Shown piece by piece: positions 1 through 5,511 of a stretch of DNA of 5,511 bases. The stretch's first letter is position 1. Each line of letters opens with the position of its first letter. The position numbers and the translations under genes were made by a program. The notes under the pieces are model-generated. The model searched no databases. It saw only the letters and a program-made list of their open reading frames with translations, and had not been told where the DNA came from. The stretch comes from JBFHER01 sp041584055 (GTDB lineage Bacteria; Bacteroidota; Bacteroidia; Bacteroidales; UBA5342): positions 1 to 5,511 of the forward strand of contig JBFHER010000267.1 in assembly GCA_041584055.1 (NCBI GenBank), written 5' to 3'.

Positions 1-28
1 CCCTCCTTTCGTCGGTACAAAGAGGGGG
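1..28 (+). other. imperfect hairpin at window edge
   Basis: Seen in sequence: CCCT(C)CTTT at 1-9 pairs with AAAGAGGG at 19-26. This gives eight base pairs with one bulged C and a nine-base loop, followed by GGCTTTAC. It could be the transcription terminator of a gene to the left, or part of a dispersed intergenic repeat. The T-tract is short and the element touches the window edge, so neither reading is secure. Confidence 0.3.
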
Positions 29-93
29 CTTTACAATGCATTCAGTGAAAACATTTCTTATGCATTAAAACTTGAGCTTGCGAATAATTAAAA

Positions 94-138
94 GCTCCGT
101 AGGAGCGACATTATGGTAGTCCCGCGCAACGCGCGGGG
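94..138 (+). repeat. REP-like double hairpin with GTAG tetranucleotide
   Basis: Seen in sequence: GCTCC (94-98) and GGAGC (102-106) form a five-pair stem around GTA. GTAG follows at 116-119, one base before a perfect seven-pair stem, CCCGCGC (121-127) with GCGCGGG (131-137), around AAC. Known: REP elements mobilised by RAYT (TnpA-REP) transposases are short GC-rich palindromes preceded by GTAG or GGAG. Inferred: this is one copy of a dispersed REP-like intergenic repeat. Only one copy lies in the window and no RAYT gene is present, so repetition in the genome is unproven. Confidence 0.45.
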
Positions 139-162
139 TAATAAATTCGCGAGATAAATCAA

Positions 163-206
163 GGCCGGCAAAACAATGCGTCAAAAATTAGGATCGATCC
201 CCGGCC
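163..206. repeat. spaced inverted repeat GGCCGG/CCGGCC enclosing a palindrome
   Basis: GGCCGG at 163-168 is matched by its reverse complement CCGGCC at 201-206. The perfect ten-base palindrome GGATCGATCC (191-200) lies directly inside the right arm. Both lie just downstream of the REP-like hairpins and may belong to the same repeat unit. No function is recognised. GGCCGG is itself close to palindromic, so the arms could partly be chance. Confidence 0.3.
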
Positions 207-238
207 GCACATTGAAACGTGCTCGAAGTAGCTCACAC

Positions 239-259
239 GGATCTGCAGATCCAGTTTTT
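239..259 (+). terminator. possible intrinsic terminator: perfect 14-base palindrome plus T-tract
   Basis: GGATCTGCAGATCC (239-252) is a perfect palindrome that can fold as a five-pair stem with a TGCA loop. AG and five T residues (255-259) follow. The shape is that of a weak rightward Rho-independent terminator, but no plus-strand gene ends nearby. It may instead be the right end of the repeat block that starts near 91. A dimeric regulator site is a third reading. Confidence 0.25.
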
Positions 260-343
260 CTTCCGAACATACTTTATTTGTAATCTTCTACCAAACACCT
301 ACTTGTTATTTTTGGACCATAGATCCTTATAATTTGCTCATCA

Positions 344-390
344 GGGATGACAAGCATCTCCGGAATGACAAAAGATACCCTTTTGGGTAT
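344..390. repeat. degenerate direct repeat followed by small hairpin
   Basis: GGGATGACAA (344-353) recurs with one mismatch as GGAATGACAA (362-371), a spacing of 18 bases. Directly after it, ATACCC (375-380) and GGGTAT (385-390) form a six-pair stem with a TTTT loop. Read on the minus strand, the hairpin is followed by CTTTTG, a poor terminator tail. The block looks like remnants of a dispersed intergenic repeat; no role can be assigned. Confidence 0.3.
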
Positions 391-622
391 ACGGTTTATT
401 AGTTGGTGGAAATTTGTTGATCTCCATTTATAAATGATGGCCAGTGTCACTTAAGGAAATTCCTCACAAAAATTCATTGAACACAACTTCTGTATAAAGC
501 GTTATTGAAGATCTCGTGAGAGGAACAATTAAGAAAGTATAAGAAATAACGGTTTTTCTACGTTCCTTCATCAACAATTGTTAAGAATTCGTACACAACA
601 CAGAGAACGCAATGAATTTTAT

Positions 623-630
623 TATTTTTG
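623..630 (+). promoter_or_regulatory. candidate Bacteroidota-type -7 box for the protease operon
   Basis: TATTTTTG matches the TAnnTTTG -7 consensus of Bacteroidota promoters at all six fixed positions. It lies 32 bases before the ATG at 663, which would give a short 5' leader of roughly 25-30 bases. No TTTG or TTG lies at the usual 19-21 base spacing upstream, so only half of the promoter is supported. The same octamer occurs at 307-314, which shows that chance matches happen in this AT-rich stretch. Confidence 0.3.
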
Positions 631-662
631 TCTGACTAAGGTAAAACCTGACGCATTTAACT

Positions 663-2339
663 ATGATAACATTGAAAAAAATAGTGCTTGGAGTAATGCT
701 TGTACTTGCATTTGGCGAGGCAAGGGGCGGGGATGTTTCATCCATTGTGAAGGAAGAGCTGGATCGGGAATTTGCCACGCTTAATAAACTGGATCCATCG
801 GTGTATTATTTGGCATATCGCATTGACGAAACAAAATCATGGACCATTGGCGGGGCATTTGGGAATCTGATTTCAAGTGATAAAACAGACACACGTTATC
901 TGACCACCGTTTTAAGGGTGGGAGACAGACAATTCGATAATACGCATGTTTTTAAGGGAGATGAGGCGGGTATGTCTTTTTCAGCCACTGCACTTCCATT
1001 GGCAAACAAAGCAGATGCAATTAAACAGGAGATCTGGTTGCAAACAGATAGAGCCTATAAGCAGGCTAAAGCAGATTATCTTGCAAAAAAAAATCAAATT
1101 AAGCTTGATGATACCCATGGGGTTGCAGATTTCTCAAATGAAGCACCGGAGCAATTTCTGACACCACCTCTGGAAGTTAAATTTGATGAGGCGGATTTTG
1201 ATAAATGGCAGGAAATTTCACGGCGTTGTTCCAAATTGTTTTTGAAAGATGAAGGTATCAAAGAAGGGAATTTCAGTTTTGAATACAATGTAACGCGCAA
1301 AATTTTTATTTCCTCAGAAGGAACCCACGTTGAACAAAACAGTCCATATGTGCGAATTATGATTTCTGGATTGATTCAATCCGATGAAGGAAACGAAATG
1401 CCTTTGGCAAAATCATTCTATGCTGAATCTCCCGATAAATTACCGTCAACGGTGGAACTGATGAAAGAAACCAGCGAGCTTGTGGATAAACTGATTGATT
1501 TAAAGGAGGCAACGCTTGCTGAGCCATATACCGGACCAGCCATCCTTTCGTCGGAAGCAGCCGGCGTATTCTTTCACGAGATATTCGGGCACCGGGTAGA
1601 AGGGCATCGCATGAAGGATGAAAATGATGGTCAGACTTTTAAAACCAGATTAGGTGATAAAGTTCTGCCAAAAACATTGAATGTTGTTTTTGATCCAACA
1701 CAAAAATATTTCCATGAGCAGTATTTGATTGGTTATTATAAATTTGATGATCAAGGGGTTGCTGCGCAAAAAGTAGACGTTATAAACAAGGGTGTTTTGA
1801 AAGACTTTCTCTACAGTCGCACACCCATTGAAGGAACGGAACATTCCAATGGACATGGTCGTGCCAGCGTGGGGTCTTCAGCTGTTTCACGCCAGTCAAA
1901 TATGTTTGTTTCAAGTAATAAACCACTGACGAACGAAGCACTGCGTAAGATGTTGATCAAAGAATGCAAAAAGCAAAAACTGGCATATGGCTATTTCTTT
2001 AAAGAGGTAACAGGAGGATTTACAACAACAGGTCGATACATGCCAAACGCATTTAATGTCTTTCCAACAGAAGTGTATCGCGTTTATGTGGATGGTCGAG
2101 AGGATGAACTTGTTCGTGGTGTGGATCTTATTGGGACACCGCTCTCTATGTTCTCCAATATCAAAGCAGCTGGTGATGTTCAGGATGTGTTCACAGGATT
2201 TTGTGGTGCTGAATCGGGATGGGTGCCGGTAACCACTGTTGCGCCTGCTATTTTTGTTGAGAAGATAGAAACGCAACGTAAAGCCCAGCTGTTTTCAAAA
2301 GGTACAATTCTGCCTGCTCCAACTCTGAATCAAAAATGA
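663..2339 (+). CDS. exported TldD-like zinc metalloprotease (TldD/PmbA family), active subunit
   Basis: 558 residues. A basic start (K5, K6) and hydrophobic stretch at about 7-18 suggest a Sec signal peptide, possibly cut near GEA-RG (18-22). The body matches the TldD/PmbA family: a less conserved N-terminal half, then the catalytic helix with HEIFGH at 305-310 (HExxxH, two His ligands and the catalytic Glu), the SRTP and SNGHGR segments at 385-400, and FCG with C514 near the end. C514 sits where E. coli TldD has its Cys metal ligand. Known: TldD with TldE processes peptides such as microcin B17 and degrades unfolded peptides. The real substrate here is unknown. The ATG at 663 is the first start after an in-frame stop at 642-644, and there is no convincing Shine-Dalgarno sequence. 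The gene overlaps the next by four bases, so the two are probably translated together. It is longer than the roughly 480-residue E. coli TldD, partly through the signal peptide. Family assignment is firm; export is an inference. Confidence 0.9.
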   Translation: MITLKKIVLGVMLVLAFGEARGGDVSSIVKEELDREFATLNKLDPSVYYLAYRIDETKSWTIGGAFGNLISSDKTDTRYLTTVLRVGDRQFDNTHVFKGDEAGMSFSATALPLANKADAIKQEIWLQTDRAYKQAKADYLAKKNQIKLDDTHGVADFSNEAPEQFLTPPLEVKFDEADFDKWQEISRRCSKLFLKDEGIKEGNFSFEYNVTRKIFISSEGTHVEQNSPYVRIMISGLIQSDEGNEMPLAKSFYAESPDKLPSTVELMKETSELVDKLIDLKEATLAEPYTGPAILSSEAAGVFFHEIFGHRVEGHRMKDENDGQTFKTRLGDKVLPKTLNVVFDPTQKYFHEQYLIGYYKFDDQGVAAQKVDVINKGVLKDFLYSRTPIEGTEHSNGHGRASVGSSAVSRQSNMFVSSNKPLTNEALRKMLIKECKKQKLAYGYFFKEVTGGFTTTGRYMPNAFNVFPTEVYRVYVDGREDELVRGVDLIGTPLSMFSNIKAAGDVQDVFTGFCGAESGWVPVTTVAPAIFVEKIETQRKAQLFSKGTILPAPTLNQK

Positions 2340-4114
2340 ATAATTTACGAATGATGAAACTCAATTTTGCAATAGTACCCTTACTGCTTTTAACAATCAA
2401 TATGTTCGGAATAGAACGTAACGATTTGCCAGAGGATTCTAAAACCATACTAAATGCTTTAAAAGATGAATTAGAGCGGAATCTGAATGAATTAGAATAT
2501 GAGGATTACAGCAAACCGTTTTTTATTGCTTATAACTTGTCTGATGTGCGTTCGCACCAGGTGATTTCATCACTTGGCGCTACCATTGCATCTCAACCTG
2601 AGCATTCACGGGGAAACTATGTGCGATTAATGGTCGGTGATTATGATTTGAACGATGAGAACTTCACGGATAGAACCAGTCAGGGGTCTTATCACAATGA
2701 TGGTTCCTTACCAGTCCCTTTGGATAATGATTATTTAGGGATTCGTAGAGCCTATTGGATGATGACCAATAATGTGTATAAAAGTGCCTCGGAAAAATTC
2801 AGGAACAAAAGTGAGGCAATGGCACGTAAGAATCTGACCAGAGAGGACATGGAAGCACCGGATTTTAGTCGTGAAACGCCATCCAAATATTACAGAATGC
2901 CCATTGAGGATCAATTTGATGTGAGCTCAATTGAATCCAAAGCAAATGAAATATCATCTGTGTTTAGTGATTATCCCGAGATTATTCAATCGAAAGTCTT
3001 TGTTATTTATCAGAACTCCACCAATTACTTTGTGAACACAGAAGGAACGGAAGTGGTTGTGCCCAAGTTGTTTTATAAAATTGCCGTGGTCGCTGTAAGT
3101 TATAGCAAAGAAAATGATATGGAAGGTGACTTTTTAGCTTATTATGGGGACAAACTCGAAGATCTGCCAACGCTGGAAGAAATGAAAGCAGATGCCAGGC
3201 TACTCGCCGAAAATTTAATTGAGAAAAGCGCTGCTGATCCTTACATGGAAAGTTACTTTGGACCAGTTTTGCTGGAAGGGAAAGCAGTCCCTGAAATAAT
3301 GTTTCAACGTTTGTTCAGTGCAGGAGATGGTTTAATTGCCCGTAGAAATGCGCTTATTAACGATACCTACAAGGGAATCACCAATTCAACCAAACGAACC
3401 TGGGAGGCGCGTTATGGCAATAAAGTTATCAGCAAGGAACTATCCATCATTGACATCCCATCTTTAAAATCGTACAACAACATTCCATTGTTTGGGAATT
3501 TTGATATCGACAGGGAAGGAGTGGTGCCACCTGATTCTTTACTGCTTGTGAAACAAGGCATATTAATCAGTCAGCTGAACAACCGAACACCAACAGCAAA
3601 ATTAGACAAAAGCAACGGTCATAACCGGGATTACATTGGAATGGGGGCAAGTTCGTTTTCCGTGAGCCCGAGCAACGTGTTGATCAAGGCTGAAAACACC
3701 CGCTCACACGAAGCGTTGAAGCAACAGTTGATTGAAAGTGCAAGCGAAGATGGTCTGGCATACGCATTGTTGATACGTCCCTTGAATACAAAAGGAAATT
3801 TCTCCCCTCTCAACTTTTACAAAATCGATGTGGAAACAGGAGAGGAAACATTGCTTCGATCAGTAAGTGCAAGGAAGTTGTCATCAAAGAACTTGTCCAA
3901 TGTCTTGGGTATCAGTACTACAGAGCAAGTACACAATACCTTGTATAGTGCACAGGGAAACACCAGTTTCAGCCAGCCAAAATTGTCCGGCGTTCCGGTG
4001 AGTTATATTTGTCCCGATGCAATTCTGCTTAAGGATGCCGAAATAGAAGGTATCAATAAACCGATTCAGAGGGATGGCGTACTTCTTGAAAATCCGGTAG
4101 GGTTGTCGAAGTAG
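2336..4114 (+). CDS. TldE/PmbA-like paralogue lacking metal ligands, probable inactive partner
   Basis: 592 residues. The ATG overlaps the previous stop as ATGA, which points to translational coupling; ATGs at 2351 and 2354 are alternative starts that would give a more typical signal peptide (K8 followed by a hydrophobic stretch at about 10-24). It aligns with the upstream protein across its length: both have a GP-x-L-L/I-L-like strand before the catalytic helix (309 onward here) and an SNGH segment (426-429). At the HExxxH position it reads FQRLFS (323-328), so both His ligands and the Glu are gone. No Cys matches C514 of the partner: the only Cys in this region, C559, aligns with a different position. 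Known: in E. coli TldD-TldE only TldD is active and TldE (PmbA) lacks metal. Inferred: this is the non-catalytic subunit of an exported heterodimer, perhaps helping to bind substrate. A pseudogene is unlikely because the frame is intact throughout and other conserved segments remain. Confidence 0.87.
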   Translation: MNNLRMMKLNFAIVPLLLLTINMFGIERNDLPEDSKTILNALKDELERNLNELEYEDYSKPFFIAYNLSDVRSHQVISSLGATIASQPEHSRGNYVRLMVGDYDLNDENFTDRTSQGSYHNDGSLPVPLDNDYLGIRRAYWMMTNNVYKSASEKFRNKSEAMARKNLTREDMEAPDFSRETPSKYYRMPIEDQFDVSSIESKANEISSVFSDYPEIIQSKVFVIYQNSTNYFVNTEGTEVVVPKLFYKIAVVAVSYSKENDMEGDFLAYYGDKLEDLPTLEEMKADARLLAENLIEKSAADPYMESYFGPVLLEGKAVPEIMFQRLFSAGDGLIARRNALINDTYKGITNSTKRTWEARYGNKVISKELSIIDIPSLKSYNNIPLFGNFDIDREGVVPPDSLLLVKQGILISQLNNRTPTAKLDKSNGHNRDYIGMGASSFSVSPSNVLIKAENTRSHEALKQQLIESASEDGLAYALLIRPLNTKGNFSPLNFYKIDVETGEETLLRSVSARKLSSKNLSNVLGISTTEQVHNTLYSAQGNTSFSQPKLSGVPVSYICPDAILLKDAEIEGINKPIQRDGVLLENPVGLSK

Positions 4115-4266
4115 TTAAAGTTCCAAAGCAATACTTTCCTTGGTACATTTGTGTTCATTGTTTTTCATGATGATAAGTGAAATTGTAGTGATTTGAGTGG
4201 AATTACCCATTATTATCTCAAGCGAATTGTCATAACTTTAATATTCCCTACTATTAAAGCAATGTT
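4115..4266. other. intergenic gap between protease operon and small gene
   Basis: 152 AT-rich bases. No strong terminator follows the operon; TTTCA (4163-4167) with TGAAA (4178-4182) is a five-pair stem with a ten-base loop and no T-tract. TACATTTG at 4144-4151 fits the TAnnTTTG -7 consensus and could serve the gene at 4267, but no TTTG lies at the proper distance upstream and the leader would exceed 100 bases. Read-through from the protease operon therefore cannot be excluded. Confidence 0.3.
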
Positions 4267-4611
4267 ATGATGAATCAGTTTGAATCAGAGATGTTGTTAG
4301 TTGCACAGATCGTTCAAGGAGGGGATTATGAATCAAGGCAACAGGAAGTGCTTAACAAATCAAAAAGAATTCTCCTCAAAGCTGCCCGTTATGCGTCTGA
4401 GGAGGTGGTAAAGGAGGTGGCAATTTTGGATTGCTACATCCGCATTCTTACCAAATGTTACTGCAATGTACTATGGACCACTAAACTGCCCAAATATACA
4501 AGGGACTGGTTTGCCTATGATGAATATTTAGATGATATAAAGCAGGCCTTGATCAGAAAGGTTCAGAGATTGAATAAAGAAAATGAGGTTTTTGAAGTGG
4601 CTTCATTCTAA
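4267..4611 (+). CDS. hypothetical small helical protein, unrecognised
   Basis: 114 residues with no family that I recognise. The sequence is rich in Glu, Lys, Leu, Val and Ile in patterns typical of helices: about 5-18, 22-42, 44-68 and 85-105, with a proline and aromatic segment (LPKYTRDWFAYDEY) between about 74 and 87. There is no signal peptide or membrane segment, so it should be cytoplasmic. Three Cys (56, 64, 66) lie close together, but no metal-binding motif is clear. ATGATG gives two adjacent starts (4267 and 4270); there is no Shine-Dalgarno sequence, as for the genes upstream. It is read in the same direction as the protease pair but separated by 152 bases, and it converges with rsgA across a 60-base gap that shows no obvious terminator. 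Length, composition and the lack of a competing frame support a real gene; function is unknown. Confidence 0.65.
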   Translation: MMNQFESEMLLVAQIVQGGDYESRQQEVLNKSKRILLKAARYASEEVVKEVAILDCYIRILTKCYCNVLWTTKLPKYTRDWFAYDEYLDDIKQALIRKVQRLNKENEVFEVASF

Positions 4612-4671
4612 TTCATGCTTTCATTTTCAAGGTTTAACTTAAAATTTCACACACCTGTTTCATATAGATCT

Positions 4672-5511
4672 TTAGTCTAAGTATTTATCGGGTTTCTGGT
4701 GCTTTTTCATGTGTTTGATCAGTCGCCCCAAATCCTTGTCCTTCTTTTTACGCTCTAGAACATCGGATTCAAAGTGCATTTTCTCCTTCTCCATTTTTTG
4801 AAAATTCAGGTAGGCTTCTGCTGCAATTTCACCATTTTCAACGGCAGCAAGAATGGCACACCCTTTTTCATGCATGTGTGTGCAATCCTTGTATTTGCAA
4901 TGTTGTGAATACTCTTTGATGATCTCAAAAGTTGTCTCCAGTCCACCAGATGTGTCGGCAATGCCCACCTCACGCATTCCCGGATTATCAATCAGAATTC
5001 CACCACCTTCAAGTACAATTAACTCTCGGTGACTGGTGGTATGTCTTCCTTTTTTTATACTTACGCTGATTTCAGCGGTCCTCATTTCTTCTTTGCCGGC
5101 AAGCGCATTGAGAAGCGTCGATTTTCCTACACCAGAAGAGCCGAGCAAACAATAGGTCTTGCCTGATTTGATCAGCGGTTTTAGTTTGTCGTATCCCGAT
5201 TCCAGCATGCTTGCTGCAATGACCGGCGTGTTGCGAATTCGAGAAGAAACGGTATTTTGTATGTCTGTTCGCTCCTTTGTTGAGATTAAATCAGTTTTGC
5301 TTAATACGATTATCGGCGACACTTTGGAGGCATGACAGATTGTTAAATAGCGTTCCAATCTGTTTAAATTGAAATCCCGATCTACTGCCTGAACAATGAG
5401 TCCAAAATCAATGTTTGTAGCAATTAGTTGTACTTGTCCTGTCTTGCCAACTGCTTTTCGTTCAATCATTGAATGCCGGGGATAAATGGCATGTATAAGT
5501 GCTTTACCAGC
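4672..5511 (-). CDS. rsgA: ribosome small subunit-dependent GTPase A, 5' end beyond the window
   Basis: RsgA (YjeQ/EngC) binds the 30S subunit late in assembly and uses GTP hydrolysis to check maturation and release factors such as RbfA. The frame stays open to the window edge: 14 codons before the Met at 5467-5469 read AGKALIHAIYPRHS, which fits the end of the RsgA N-terminal OB domain and linker. That Met is therefore not the start, and about 70-80 residues are probably missing. Numbering from that Met, the GTPase motifs come in the permuted order typical of RsgA: G4 SKTD (57-60, Ser in place of the usual Asn), G5-like AAS (85-87), P-loop GSSGVGKST (110-118), switch I RHTTSHRE (142-149), G3 DNPG (161-164). 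A zinc motif Cx4CxHx5C follows (C191, C196, H198, C204), then a Lys-rich helical tail ending at a TAA stop at 4680-4678 or nearby on the minus strand. It converges on the small gene at 4267-4611. The family call is secure. Confidence 0.93.
   Translation of the reverse strand, partial: AGKALIHAIYPRHSMIERKAVGKTGQVQLIATNIDFGLIVQAVDRDFNLNRLERYLTICHASKVSPIIVLSKTDLISTKERTDIQNTVSSRIRNTPVIAASMLESGYDKLKPLIKSGKTYCLLGSSGVGKSTLLNALAGKEEMRTAEISVSIKKGRHTTSHRELIVLEGGGILIDNPGMREVGIADTSGGLETTFEIIKEYSQHCKYKDCTHMHEKGCAILAAVENGEIAAEAYLNFQKMEKEKMHFESDVLERKKKDKDLGRLIKHMKKHQKPDKYLD

Larger units (their letters stand above)
1..662. other. long gene-free region rich in short inverted repeats
   Basis: No open frame here has a plausible start, length and protein-like composition. 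The first gene to the right begins at 663, and an in-frame stop (TAA, 642-644) rules out an earlier start. The region contains several hairpins and palindromes, listed separately, concentrated in 1-255 and 344-390. The part from 91 to 210 is clearly more GC-rich than the AT-rich 260-660 stretch, which suggests an inserted repeat block. From 393 to 620 I see only AT-rich sequence with one perfect ten-base palindrome, AACAATTGTT, at 573-582. Confidence 0.6.

Noticed and set aside
94..206. CRISPR array or riboswitch in the repeat block
   Set aside because: The repeats are inverted, not regularly spaced direct repeats, and no known riboswitch core is recognisable; the distance to the first gene also exceeds 400 bases.
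307..314. TATTTTTG as a promoter
   Set aside because: It matches the -7 consensus, but no gene starts downstream before 663 and the nearest TTTG (277-280) is 26 bases away, outside the usual spacing.
578..784. 68-codon plus-strand frame overlapping the start of the protease gene
   Set aside because: It overlaps the signal-peptide coding region in another frame, starts with TTG by necessity, and its peptide has no coherent composition.
946..1161. 71-codon plus-strand frame inside the first protease gene
   Set aside because: Fully contained in a firmly identified gene in a different frame; no independent support.
1911..2276. 121-codon minus-strand open frame opposite the first protease gene
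   Set aside because: It lies wholly antisense to the conserved C-terminal part of the protease, and its translation is rich in Cys, His and Ser with no domain-like pattern; a shadow frame.
4233..4240. TAACTTTA as a -7 box for the small gene
   Set aside because: It misses the final G of TAnnTTTG and has no TTTG at the right spacing; an AT-rich chance match.
4612..4671. Bidirectional terminator between the converging genes
   Set aside because: No stem of useful length with a T-tract was found in these 60 bases on either strand.

Overview
The window looks like a low-to-moderate-GC chromosomal segment of a Gram-negative bacterium, most probably a member of Bacteroidota. This is an inference. 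It rests on the near absence of Shine-Dalgarno sequences before otherwise convincing genes, on -7-like TAnnTTTG boxes upstream of genes, and on the style of the intergenic repeats. No rRNA, tRNA, CRISPR array or transposase gene is visible.

Layout: positions 1-662 hold no convincing gene. They are crowded with short inverted repeats: an imperfect hairpin at the left edge, a REP-like block with GTAG directly before a GC-rich hairpin, two perfect palindromes, a degenerate direct repeat and a second small hairpin. Positions 663-4114 are a two-gene operon joined by an ATGA overlap. Both products belong to the TldD/PmbA (TldD/TldE) family and both begin with a hydrophobic, signal-peptide-like segment. 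The first protein keeps the metalloprotease motif HExxxH and a C-terminal Cys that fits the third metal ligand. In the second, the same positions read F-Q-x-x-x-S and the Cys is missing, so it should be a catalytically dead partner. After a 152-base gap, 4267-4611 encodes a small helical protein that I do not recognise. Converging on it from the right, on the minus strand, is the C-terminal and central part of RsgA, a circularly permuted GTPase of 30S subunit maturation. Its 5' end lies outside the window.

How the genes work together: the two TldD/PmbA proteins very probably form one complex, active subunit plus inactive partner, as in the E. coli TldD-TldE heterodimer. Here both seem to be exported, which places the protease in the envelope rather than the cytoplasm. 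RsgA is an unrelated housekeeping neighbour. The main points of interest are the exported active/inactive protease pair, the REP-like repeat block upstream of it, and the unknown small gene. I see no clear sign of a wholly new system.
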